From Niastella populi (GTDB lineage: Bacteria; Bacteroidota; Bacteroidia; Chitinophagales; Chitinophagaceae), in the NCBI RefSeq assembly GCF_002078015.1, contig NZ_LWBP01000067.1:142692-206691 (forward strand): a DNA stretch of 64,000 bases. The letters run 5' to 3'. Positions 35,770 to 46,400 of the stretch are shown here, in pieces. Every line of letters starts with the position of its first letter. Within the stretch, counting starts at the first letter, position 1. Below the pieces are notes generated by a model. That model saw only the letters and a list, made by a program, of their open reading frames with translations, was not told the origin of the DNA and searched no databases. A program made the position numbers and the translations under genes.

Positions 35770-37773
35770 TTATAGATTGTTAAGTTGTAAACTGATCTTA
35801 AATGAACGGCCTGGCATTGGAAAATACCGCACTACATCATACTGTTTATTCAACAGGTTATCTATCGATGCTTTGATCTGCATGCGGAAGGCTTTCATAT
35901 TTTTGGCCCACGACAAAAACGCATCCTGCGTACCCCAGCCATCGAGCATATTGAATGGATTATTCTCCCCGATGGTATACCGGGTTGAAGAGAACAACAG
36001 GCTGTAGCCCCCGCTCCACCGGCCGTATTGCAAACTGAACAAACCCGAACCCGAATGATCGGGTGTATAAGGAATGGTGTTCTTATAATATACGGAAGCG
36101 GGATTGGTGATATCGATGGCCCGTTGATACGTATAGGCGATACGCGAGAACCAGCTTACGGCGCCGGTTATTTGCCCGCTCAACTCGGCCGTAACATCCA
36201 TACCCTTTATATCAACCCTGCCAAGGTTGAGCATCGTCCACGAGAACAGGTTCTTATTGGGAACGGCTACGATCTTATCATTTACCAGGTTGTAATAACC
36301 ATCGATGCCAATGGTCAAATGTTTTAAGGCATCGCTAAACTGCTTCGAGAATACCAGGCCTGCATTATACTGGCGCGCATATTCAGGCCGTAAGGAAGTA
36401 TTGCCGATCATGTTATAATACAGATCGTTGAAGGTAGGCATGCGGAATACATGTTTATAGAACAGGCGCATCATGAACGGACTGCGCTCACCCAACCGCA
36501 GGTTGCCGGTTATGGATGGTGTTAATTTATTAATTGTGGCGGCGGCTGTGCCGGTTGTTGTTTTATCGTTTACAGTCGACAGCAGTAATGAACCGGTCAA
36601 TTGCCACAGGCGCCCATTGAATTGAAGTGACATATTGTTCCAGAAACTCCAGCGGGTGGGCTGTACAAAAGCAGGCATATTCGATGAAAGCCAGGCATAA
36701 GACACATCTGAAGAAGCAGCTATAGTGATGCGATCGTCTATTTTATGATCGATGGCCGTTGCTGCATAGGCTTCCCGTTGCGTATACCGGTTATCGAGCC
36801 CGCCCTGGTTGTTGAGATAATCGGGATCGGTATAGCGGGTATAGTTGTTACTATACCGCCCGGCCGTAAGAAAGCCGGTATGTTTACCCAGCGATCTGCG
36901 ATACCGGGTTTGAAAATACAGGTCCTTATTCCAGAGATGCTGAACGGAGCGGTCGTTATAAAATATAACCGTCCCGGGCAGTCCCCGGTTTGAATGGTAG
37001 CCAAATAATTTTACCTGCAGCACAGCGCTGTCATCAAATAATTTCGCCACGTTGATCTCGCCCTGCAATGAACGCATACCGGCATTTTGCCTCCTGCTCT
37101 TTTCCGAATCGGGACCGTTCTCTATAGTGAACGGGTAATCGCCTTTGGAGAAAACAGCTTCCGAACTGATGTTCACGCTCATATTCCTGGCCAGTGGTAA
37201 CTGAACGCCGCCATACGGCTGCCACAAACCGAAGGAACCCGCTTTAAGTCCGGCCCGCCATTGTTTCCCGGCAAACGTATTCACATACATTACAGGCGTA
37301 TTGATGGCCAGCACAGCGCCATAACTGTATGCCCTTGCAGGTTGCAACAACTGGCGCAGTTGCGCCTGTTGCAGATCAAGCGATTGAACAAACGTGGTGG
37401 AATACCTGCTGAGGTCTATCTGGCCGCTCTGCACATCCGATGCCGGAATACCATCGTACAATATTCCCGTATGCGCGGCGCCGAGGCTGCGCACGGATAC
37501 GGTTTTCAATCCCCCCACCCCGCCATAATCCTTTACCTGTACCCCACTGAAATAACGGGCGGCATCGCCAACGGAAGGCGCGTTCAACTGCTGCAGCGTT
37601 TCACTGTTCAGTGATTGCAGCGGTGTTGCCGCGGTGAAGTTGTTTTTCTTTTTCAGGGCCGACACGGTTACTTTATTCAACAGTTTCGTACTATCGCCCG
37701 TTTGCGCGGAAGCGCGGTAGTTGAACACTACAGCCAGGAACAGTAAATTATATATAAGAACGCCTCTGCGCAT
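35770..37773 (-). CDS. btuB: BtuB-like TonB-dependent cobalamin receptor
   Basis: The protein has 667 residues with a signal peptide ending ...YRASA before QTGDS. A TonB-box-like stretch (KVTVSALKK) leads into the plug (~45-150: GDAARYFSGVQVKDYGG, VSVRSLGAAHTGILYDGIP). The rest is a 22-strand-type barrel with the typical late motifs (LRPEYARQYNAGLVF, WFSRIAYTYQRA, NLLNKQYDV) and C-terminal NNL. The protein length is close to E. coli BtuB (~600). It is the first gene after the cobalamin riboswitch and is followed at once by the BtuG-like lipoprotein, so it probably imports vitamin B12 or related corrinoids. The substrate is assigned mainly from the riboswitch and partner. Confidence 0.87.
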   Translation of the reverse strand: MRRGVLIYNLLFLAVVFNYRASAQTGDSTKLLNKVTVSALKKKNNFTAATPLQSLNSETLQQLNAPSVGDAARYFSGVQVKDYGGVGGLKTVSVRSLGAAHTGILYDGIPASDVQSGQIDLSRYSTTFVQSLDLQQAQLRQLLQPARAYSYGAVLAINTPVMYVNTFAGKQWRAGLKAGSFGLWQPYGGVQLPLARNMSVNISSEAVFSKGDYPFTIENGPDSEKSRRQNAGMRSLQGEINVAKLFDDSAVLQVKLFGYHSNRGLPGTVIFYNDRSVQHLWNKDLYFQTRYRRSLGKHTGFLTAGRYSNNYTRYTDPDYLNNQGGLDNRYTQREAYAATAIDHKIDDRITIAASSDVSYAWLSSNMPAFVQPTRWSFWNNMSLQFNGRLWQLTGSLLLSTVNDKTTTGTAAATINKLTPSITGNLRLGERSPFMMRLFYKHVFRMPTFNDLYYNMIGNTSLRPEYARQYNAGLVFSKQFSDALKHLTIGIDGYYNLVNDKIVAVPNKNLFSWTMLNLGRVDIKGMDVTAELSGQITGAVSWFSRIAYTYQRAIDITNPASVYYKNTIPYTPDHSGSGLFSLQYGRWSGGYSLLFSSTRYTIGENNPFNMLDGWGTQDAFLSWAKNMKAFRMQIKASIDNLLNKQYDVVRYFPMPGRSFKISLQLNNL

Positions 37774-38048
37774 ATTTTAAAGCATTGATGGTAATTGGCC
37801 GTTGGCTGTTTATTACAGTATAGTGCAGGCAATGCCGGTACAACGGCATTGAAGCGCATGTACAATAAATCAATAGCAATATTTTTTCAGCCCCTGGTAA
37901 AAGGGAATGCAACAGGATAAAGGTTGAATGGTAATAGTTGCGTGTAAACGAATAGGAAAAAATGTAAAAACAAGAGGAGTGTTTGCGCCTGCAAAGAATC
38001 AATTGTTTTCACCAGCTTTTTTCCACGAAAGCCGCGAAATATATTGTT

Positions 38049-38245
38049 ATGGCAGGTCTTCTGGCTTAAGGCCCGGCTTGTTCACCTTCCCATTCTTCGC
38101 ATAATTTCCGGAAGAACAGTGGCATTGTAGTACAAGCCGTTTCACATACGTGAAGCCTTTTACAGCTGCGGGACAGCCCCGGATTTACACCGGGTTCCCT
38201 TTTAACCCCGGTAGGTAATACCGGGGACCGATAACGGGCGCAAGG
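38049..38245 (-). promoter_or_regulatory. Cobalamin riboswitch
   Basis: On the minus strand the core reads GGGAACCCGGTGTAAATCC, then GGGGCTGTCCCGCAGCTGTAA, and ends with the B12-box GCCAGAAGACCTGCC at about 38051-38067. A ligand-facing hairpin CCCCGGTA...TACCGGGG precedes the core. These are the diagnostic parts of the cobalamin aptamer. It lies ~275 nt upstream of the btuB-like start codon. The remaining leader (37774-38048) holds no recognisable gene; whether control is by terminator or by start-site occlusion is not clear. Confidence 0.95.
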
Positions 38246-38323
38246 TAGGGAATTTAAGATTATGCGCCATATGTGTTGATATTGGTCTAATAAATATATT
38301 GAGGATCCTATCCAAAGAAGCCT

Positions 38324-39361
38324 TTACAACGGACAATTCTCATGATAGTTCACCAGTTCGATAGGTGCCCTTTCCATTTCAAAACCATCGTAACGCTGCA
38401 GGATCTGATCGAGCACCGCATCGATGATCTCCGGTTCTGTTGAAGTAACCAGTTGTGTGCGGAAGTCTTTTATGCCGGGTAATCCTTTAAGATATTGAAA
38501 ATATTGCTTGCGCATGGAATATACACCGGCAACGGGGCCTTTCCATTGCAGCGATTTGCGCAACTGCTCTTTACATACCGCCACGCGTTCGGCAACGGTT
38601 GGCGCAGGCAACTGTTCGCCGGTGTTATAATAATGACGTATTTCGCGGAAGATCCAGGGATAACCGATGGCGGCACGGCCTACCATTATGCCATCAACGC
38701 CATACCGGTTTTTGTACTCCAGCGCCTTTTGCGCGCTGTTGATATCACCGTTACCGAAGATGGGAATATGTATACGCGGGTTGTTCTTTACTTTGGCAAT
38801 AAGGCTCCAGTCGGCCTCGCCTTTGTATAACTGGCAGCGGGTACGGCCATGAATGGTGAGCGCTTTGATGCCAACATCCTGCAGTCGTTCGGCCACTTCT
38901 TCAATATTCTTTGAATCATCGTCCCAACCCAACCGCGTTTTTACAGTTACCGGAAGATTGGTTGAACGTACACAGGCTTCCGTCAACCGCACCATCAATG
39001 AAATATCCCGCAACACACCCGAGCCGGCGCCCTGGGCAACAATGCCTTTAACCGGGCAGCCGAAATTAATGTCGAGCAGTTCCGGTTGCGTAACATCTAC
39101 TATTTTGGCTGCCAGCGCCAAACGGGCTTCATCACCGCCAAAAAGCTGAATGCCCGTAGGACGTTCTTCATCGAAGATATCGAGCTTTCTGCGGCACCGG
39201 ATGGCGTCGCGGATCAATCCTTCGCTTGAAATGAATTCTGTAAATACCAGGTCGGCTCCATTGGCTTTGCACACCACCCTGAAAGGCGGGTCGCTTACAT
39301 CCTCCATGGGCGCAAGCAGCAACGGAAAATCGGGGAGTTGTATGTTTCCTATCTGCACCAT
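38324..39361 (-). CDS. dusB: tRNA-dihydrouridine synthase, DusB type
   Basis: The protein has 345 residues from the ATG at 39361; an upstream TTG at 39382 would add seven residues before the conserved start. It opens with QLPDFPLLLAPMEDVSDPPF, the FMN-binding beginning of the Dus barrel, and carries INFGCPVKGIV with the catalytic Cys, VTVKTRLGWDD, LTIHGRTRCQLYKG and IFGNGDINSAQKA. GVDGIMVGRAAIGYPWIF follows. These are all hallmarks of the DusB/Nifr3 family. It reduces specific uridines in tRNA D-loops using NADPH. It stands alone between the B12 locus and the leucine-rich-repeat gene. The ordinary chromosomal context suggests a core housekeeping gene. Confidence 0.95.
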   Translation of the reverse strand: MVQIGNIQLPDFPLLLAPMEDVSDPPFRVVCKANGADLVFTEFISSEGLIRDAIRCRRKLDIFDEERPTGIQLFGGDEARLALAAKIVDVTQPELLDINFGCPVKGIVAQGAGSGVLRDISLMVRLTEACVRSTNLPVTVKTRLGWDDDSKNIEEVAERLQDVGIKALTIHGRTRCQLYKGEADWSLIAKVKNNPRIHIPIFGNGDINSAQKALEYKNRYGVDGIMVGRAAIGYPWIFREIRHYYNTGEQLPAPTVAERVAVCKEQLRKSLQWKGPVAGVYSMRKQYFQYLKGLPGIKDFRTQLVTSTEPEIIDAVLDQILQRYDGFEMERAPIELVNYHENCPL

Positions 39362-39513
39362 TCGGGTGCAAAATTGCGTCAAAAAAGGCGGGGAACAAAA
39401 CCTTCCTTTTCATTCCTCAAAAAAGGATCAAATTCAGTGTTTTAACCACCGGTTTATGATAACCGACCATGTAACCATCTCATTGAAACCCATTCACGCA
39501 CGCCTGAATGATC

Positions 39514-40428
39514 TCAGTCCTTATCAAAATACACCTGGCAACCGGGCAATGCATTCCTGATCCTTCTTTTCTCCCCGGCGCCTATGGGGTTGTTCAGGGC
39601 GATAAGCGTTTTCAGGTTTTTCAGCCTGCTAAGATCAGCGGGTAAATGACTGATATTATTTCCCGTAACGATCAGCAATTGTAAATTATGTAAATCACTC
39701 AGCGATTGGGGTAACGAATAGAGCCGGTTGCCGGTAACGATCAACGATTTCAGGTTCTTCAGTTTTCCAATTCCTTCCGGCAGCTGTTTTAAATAATTAA
39801 ACTCAACATGCAACTCCTGCAGTGAATCGAGCCCCTCCCAAACCGTATCGAATTCATTGAACTGGTTATACCCGATCTTCAATACCCGCAGCTTTTTCAG
39901 TTCACCAATAGCCGCGGGCAGCCGGCTCAACTGGTTATTTTGCAGTTCAAGCACTTCCAGTTGTTTACAATGGCCAATGGCCTCATCAACCGAAACCAGC
40001 ACATTGAGCGAGGCATGCAAATACCTGAGCGCGGTGAGTTTACCTATAGCTGCCGGGATCTTTGCAAAGGAATTCGCGGCCATATCGAGCGCTTCCAACC
40101 GGCGCCATTTCGCTATCTGGCCGGGCAGCTGTTTTAATTTATTCTCACGGATATTCAACCCTTTCAATTCCTTAAGCTGGAACAGGTCATCGTCCCATTG
40201 CTCGAGGTTATTGCGCATCAGGTTTACAAAACGCAGGTGGGTCAGCTGTTTTATACTGTCATTTACCGAAAACAGCTGCTGATCGCGCAGGTTCAATTGT
40301 GTAGCCTTTTTATCTTTTGCTATAGCCCCGCCAATACTGAAGTATACAACAGCATTAATGGGGTCTGCATGTTGTGCAAACCCCATTACGCTGTAAAAAA
40401 CGGATGTTATGATCAGGAAGTTTCTCAT
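39514..40428 (-). CDS. Secreted leucine-rich-repeat protein
   Basis: The ATG at 40428 gives 304 residues beginning with a signal peptide (MRNFLIITSVFYSVMGFAQ). Nearly the whole mature protein consists of about ten leucine-rich repeats of 22-23 residues with the pattern LxxLxxLxLxxNxLxxLPxxIG (for example LKNLKSLIVTGNRLYSLPQS). The end is a short capping segment (RRIRNALPGCQVYFDKD). There is no lipobox, T9SS sorting domain or catalytic domain, so it is probably periplasmic and binds a protein partner. It follows the PhoD-PhoX gene on the same strand, but the hairpin at 40440-40468 separates them. Confidence 0.8.
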   Translation of the reverse strand: MRNFLIITSVFYSVMGFAQHADPINAVVYFSIGGAIAKDKKATQLNLRDQQLFSVNDSIKQLTHLRFVNLMRNNLEQWDDDLFQLKELKGLNIRENKLKQLPGQIAKWRRLEALDMAANSFAKIPAAIGKLTALRYLHASLNVLVSVDEAIGHCKQLEVLELQNNQLSRLPAAIGELKKLRVLKIGYNQFNEFDTVWEGLDSLQELHVEFNYLKQLPEGIGKLKNLKSLIVTGNRLYSLPQSLSDLHNLQLLIVTGNNISHLPADLSRLKNLKTLIALNNPIGAGEKRRIRNALPGCQVYFDKD

Positions 40429-40439
40429 TATCAAAAGAC

Positions 40440-40468
40440 GTGTGCCACACTTTAAAAGCGTGGCACAC
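40440..40468 (-). terminator. Hairpin after the PhoD-PhoX gene
   Basis: GTGTGCCAC (40440-40448) and GTGGCACAC (40460-40468) are perfect 9-bp arms. Read on the minus strand the hairpin follows the stop codon at 40479 and is succeeded by GTCTTTTG, so it should terminate the PhoD-PhoX transcript. It shares TGTGCCACACTTT and AAAGNGTGGCACA with the hairpin at 34645-34675. Confidence 0.65.
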
Positions 40469-40478
40469 CTGAATTACA

Positions 40479-43400
40479 TTATCTGTTCAGGTATAATAAC
40501 CGGCGGCTCACAATACCATTTTCGGTTCTGAATACGATCGTGAACACCTGGCTGTTCTTCACATACGGACGGATGTTATAATCCATTTGTTGTAAAGTAC
40601 CGGTTGAAACCAGTTTATCGAGATTGGTGAGCTTTTTACCAATGGCATCATATAGCTCCAGTGTTATCTTTTTACCAACCGGCAGGCTGAATTCCACTTT
40701 TATCCAGCCGTCTGTTGGGTTTGGATACACTTTCAATTCTTTCGCCAGCGCTACATCCGGTACGGCCGTTACACTGTTTACGGTAATATATTGCGTTTTT
40801 ACCACTGTATCAGCGCCTGCGGCATTCGATACCACCAGTTCTACCTTATACTTACCGGCCTGGTTATAGGTTACGGTTTCCGTTGCCTTTGTTGAAGTGG
40901 CAGGAGTGCCGCCTTCAAACTTCCAGCTTCTTGTTGTAGGGTAATACTTACTGATGTCGGTAAACACTACTTTATTTCCGGAAGTTATAACCGTTGTATC
41001 GGCTTTAAAATTGGCCACCGGCTTTTGCGTGCCCAGGTTTTCATCGAGTGCGATCACGATGGTAGCCGAGCCATTGAAGGTTACATTATTTAAAGTAGCA
41101 TCCGGCTGGGCAACGTTATTGCCGCCCGGGTGTTGAACAGAAACAAAACCAAAACGGTAATCGGGCGAGAACGTCAAACCTGTTGGCTCTGAACCGGAAG
41201 GCATAGAACCGAACAATTCAACCCGCGGATTGCTTTGGGTATGATCGGGACGCACCACCCAGATGTAGTAGTTGCCACCATCCTGCAGCACCCACAAATT
41301 ACCTTTATCATCGAAGGTGAGGTTATCGTTACCACCGCCCCAGGCTTCTGTATAAACACCCTGTCTGGTATTCAACTGGTACGACATACCGCCAACAAAT
41401 GTTTCAAAGTTCTCTACAATACCACCCTTATCGGTAAAGCGGTATACCCGGTTCTTTCCTTTTGAGGTAAAGTATATTTTGCCATCGACCGGACTGATCT
41501 CGCAATCTTCCACCCCGTTGAAATTCGTTCCGCCCAGCGAAGCGGCGATGGAGCTCATATTGTTACGGTCATTCGGGGTTGCATTGGGCAACTGGATCCA
41601 GCGGGCCGTGTTGCCTGAAGGATCATCGTTTACTAACGGCTGATCGAGACTCAGCACATATACTTTACCGGCGCTCAGGTTACCGGCTACATCGGCTACG
41701 AATTTGTAAACACAATGTGTACCGCCATCCTCACCGTAATAAACTGTTTTGCGGTCCGCAGCTACTACTACGTTCTCGTGGTTCATGCGGCCCATGGCCC
41801 ATAATTTATCCTGTTTGCCATCACCGTCATAATCCATCACCTTGGCTGTAACGGGGTCAATTTCCACGTTCCAACCCACATCTTCATAGCCATCGCCATT
41901 CACATCACCGCCGTTCAACGATTCTTCGCTGGTAATAACCGTACCCCATGGCGTTATACCGCCCGAACAGTTACGCATAGTTGTTACCAACGCGTTGTTG
42001 TAAAAATCAACCGGTCTCGAGCTGTCGACATACCATAACCGGGTAGTGTCGTTGTAATGTATTTCCAGCATCGATACGCCGCCGGGTGAATTCTCGTGGT
42101 TCACCGATAAGTGACCGCGTACGCTGCTGCCATTCATTGGAACATAACCGGTGAAATCGTGGTTGCCGGGAACGGTTCCTGGTGCATTCTTATAAGCATC
42201 GCCCTGTTTAAAGATCATTTGGAAATCGTGTTCCGCGGGAATGATCATTTTGTTGGTTTGCGCCGTAGGCACAATGGATGTAAAACAGCCAATATGTTTA
42301 TCGGTACAGGCTACCGGCGGATTCAGTTTGGGTGCATCTTTTATGTAACAATCAAAACCAAGATCAGAACTGTTGGCGCTGCGGTTATGCACTTCAACCG
42401 CCAGTTGGTTCCTTCCCTGCCTGAAAATGGTCTTTGGCAATTTGAATGTATAATAAATGCTTTCTGCTGCGCCGTCGATGGTATTGGCAGAAACTGTTTG
42501 ATATGTTATAACGCCGGCGGGCATGTTATCCCTGATCACTTCAACACCATTTACATAGAAAATAAAACCATCATCCCTGCGCACGCCAAATTCAACCGAA
42601 TCGGGCAATGCAGCCGTATCGATGGTCATATCGCGGCGGAAATAAGAGGTTATATACTTATTGTTGGCATCTGGACCATAACCAATGGTGGTTGTCATAG
42701 GATCACCATAGCCAAGCGGTCCCTGTCCGGTTGCCCAGTCGCGATCGCTGTAGGTGGTATCCTTCCAGGCAACTGCATCGAGGTTTGAGCCGTTATCGAG
42801 ATAATGCCAGACGGCGCTTTTTGTTAACGGATAGGTAGCCGGTTTCAATGGCGGCGTTGTAAAGCCTACTTCCATATCAAAACTGAGGTCGGAACTGTTG
42901 GCCGCATTCTGGTGTAATTCCACGGCGATCACATTCAGACCATCCTGCAGCAGGTTGGCGGTTTTGGCGCGGAAGTACGTTGTTTCGTCGGTTCCGCCCA
43001 CTGCGGCAGATGCCAGGGTATTGTTGTTGACAGTTCCCGCAGGCATATTCATGCGGAAGGCCTCGGTTCCGTTCACATACACAATAGCGCCATCATCGCG
43101 CAACACATCGAATACCAGCGAATCGTATTTTGTACGGTCATCTACGGTGAAGGTATTGCGCAGGTAATAGGTAATGCGTTTGTTATTGGCATCGCTTCCA
43201 TAGTTAAGCGTGGTGGTTGCATTGCCATCGCCATAACCGAGGATCCCGTTACCGTAGGCCCAACTGCTGTCGTTGTAGTGTAGATCAGTCCAGTTGGTAT
43301 GGCTTAAATCGGTGCCGCTGTCGTTGTATTTCCACGATGCTTTTTTAGCAAGCGGGAACGTTCCGTTCTGGTACCTGTCGGGAACAGTATAGGTTACAAC

Positions 43401-46400
43401 CAGTTTGGCTGCGTTGGCGGCATTGTTTTCATAAGCCTGCGCTACACGTTTGCCGGTATTGGCGGTATAGCCGGGTATTTGGGCTGCTGCCGGATCTATA
43501 AGGGTGAACAATACTGCGTTGCCCGGTTTCCAGTTCGGCCTGTTAACGATAGATTGCAACAGCTTTGAAACATCTGGCGTGCGCTGGTCGGCGCCTGCAT
43601 CGCCTACTGCCGCAAACGGGCCGGGTTTCCAGATAAGCGTATCGCCATAGTTCATGATCCGATGGTAGATATCGAAATCGAATGTGGCCATGGCAAGCGG
43701 GTTATCGGTATTCTCTACCCCCACCAACAGGTTTACATCGCCGGTTGTATTTACTTCATCGACCGTAAACTGCAAATATGCATTGGTGATATCAGCGCCC
43801 TGCGGAATGGTTACCCCGGTAAAGCGTAATCCCAGCAGTTGATCGCTGGCGCCATCTTTGGTGAACTCCAGGTCAGAGCTGGTGAGATACATCGTTCCGG
43901 CAGTAATATCCTGTTCGGCATCATCGCTGCCGGTATTCACCTTAAAGGTTGAGGTGATCGAAAGGCCGGTTGTATCGGCCTGCCAGCCGAGGTGATAAAC
44001 ACCTTCTTCAAGGAATACGTTGGGGAAGGTGATATGCTGCCCGTCATAATTTCCCTGGCTTACGGTCACCAGTGAATCGGCTATTGCGGTTTGTTGTAAT
44101 AAATAAAATTTGCCGGCAATTTTGATTATTGAATCGGCCTTGGGCAATGCATCGGCCAGGCTAACTTTAATAGTGGCAAATGAATTGTTCAGCGGATCGA
44201 TCTGCCAGCCGCCTTTCAGATAATCGATGCCGCTGGTTTTTCCGGTTACCAGTGTGTTATCGTCATTTTTACCGGTAACGATATTGCTGTTATATACAGT
44301 AATGGCATCGGGGTAGCTCAATCCATTGTTGGTGGCGCCGGCACGGCTCCATTTACCGGTTACCCTGCTTTTATATTCGCTGGCTATGTCGGCTACAGGT
44401 GAGGTGGCCGATACCAGTTCGCCGCCTTTCAATGTAATTTCATAAGGCTGCGCCCCTTTACTGATAATGGAGGTATCGGTATGTTTTTCGAAAGTATAAT
44501 AATACTGCAAACCGGTTTCTGAACCGCTAAGCGGATAGTGCATCCGCTTGCGGATGCTGTCCTGGCTAAGCGCTACATTCCAGATGCGCAGTTCATCCAT
44601 TTCTGCCTGAACACCGCTGCCGCCATAATAAGTGCTATACCCTAAGGCCAGCCCGAATGTATTGGCTGCGTAACCGGCGAAGGCGGTCTCCCCTATTTTT
44701 TCGCCATTTACATAATATACCAGCATGCCGTTCTTTGTTGCAGAAACAGCCACATGGTTCCATTCGCCGATGTTCCAGGAACTGCCTTTATCGGAAATCG
44801 TGTTCCAACTGCCGGTATTGGTTCCACATACGATATTCAGTTTATTGTTATCGGGGAACTCAAAGGAAATACCGGTGGTGTTATTATTTACACGGCCGTT
44901 GCTGGCCAGTATTTTAAAATTGGTGCCGGGGTCGGCATTGAGCTTTCCCCAGAATTCTATAGTGAAGTTGCCGCCCAATGCGGTATTGACGGCGGCGCCG
45001 GGAATGAACATATTCGATGCGCCGGCCACTTTCAATACACCGCCCCTATGCGAGGTATAACCCGAAGTTTCGAGTATGCGGCTATCGGAGATCAGTTTTC
45101 CATAAACAGTTACATCATCGAGCAACCCTGTATAATGGTTGTTATTGAAGTCGCTGCCAATGATGAGGTCGGCCGAAGAAGATGCCGGTGCGGTTACATT
45201 GCTCCAGCTTTGTACCGGCCATCCATTGTAAAACAGCGATAACTGTTGTTTTACATTATCATACTTCCATACTATATAACCCCATTTATTAACTACCAGG
45301 TTGCGCGTAGCTGTGTAGGTTGTATTGTTTTTATGATCGGTATATTGCGGATAGCCGTCACTATTAAAACCCAGCGAAATACCTGCATTGGCCGATGCGT
45401 TCGACAGAACGACATTTGCGCCAGCCAGGAACTGTGCCGGATTGGCCCAGTAACCGATACTGAAAGCCCTGTCGCTAAGGTCAGGTGCCGGGTAGCTAAG
45501 CGCCGTACCGGAATTGAACCGGGCCGCCGCCAGCGCATTGCCTTTGCGATCGTTTTCATAGGTGATACTTCCCGATTTTACAAGCAGGTCGTAGGAAGAA
45601 GAGTCTTTCAACGAATTGGTGAACTGCAGCGATATTCTTCTGGCGCTTTCATCCACGCTTTTTAACATATCGGCGTGAATGATGCTTTGAAAATATGCTT
45701 GTCCGTCTAAACCTACGTAAGCTATTTTCATTCTTCTGTCGCCGGCATTGCCATAAACGTTTACGCGTACGTAAGTTTGTTTAACCCCGCGCAGCATACG
45801 CTCGTTGTTGTAATTCACAGAAAACTGGCCGTTGCCTACGTCTGAGTTAAGGTTACCGGAAATGATATCGAAGAACGGGTATTTTCCATCGGCATAACGG
45901 CCGTAAAATTCCTGTTCATGTATATCGGCGCTGAACGCCAGAACGCCATCTATATTGTTTGTTTTAATGAACTGCATAAGGTCATCGGCCTGTGCCGTAA
46001 CGGAAAAATTCCTTCCGCCCCAATGTTTGGCAAATACAGGCGTTCCTGAGATCAGCACTTTGAATGCAGCGGTTGAATTCAGTAAGCCCTGTTTCAGCCA
46101 ATCCAGTTGTTCGGGTCCCAGCTGTTGTTGAATGCCATCGCGGTAACTGCGGTTATCCAGCAGAAAGAATTCAACATCCTGGTATTTATAAGAAGAGAAA
46201 AGTCCCTGTCCCGCGCTGGTGCTTTTGTATTCAGGATTGGGCCACCAGTCCATAAAGATCTCTTTCATGGCGCCAAGCGTAGGCATGGTTTTGTCAAATT
46301 CATTCGGACCGGTATCGTGGTTATCGGTGATTGCCAGTTGCGGCATGGCCCTCGTTAACGAATCGTGAAACTGGCGGTAAAATATATAACGGGCAAAGGC

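Noticed and set aside
37748..38002. 84-codon leader peptide between the riboswitch and btuB-like gene
   Set aside because: It overlaps the btuB start in another frame, has odd Cys/Tyr/His-rich composition and lies in a normal riboswitch leader.
42111..42788. Plus-strand open frame of 225 codons within the PhoD-PhoX gene
   Set aside because: It is antisense to clear PhoX-domain coding sequence and shows no family motif.
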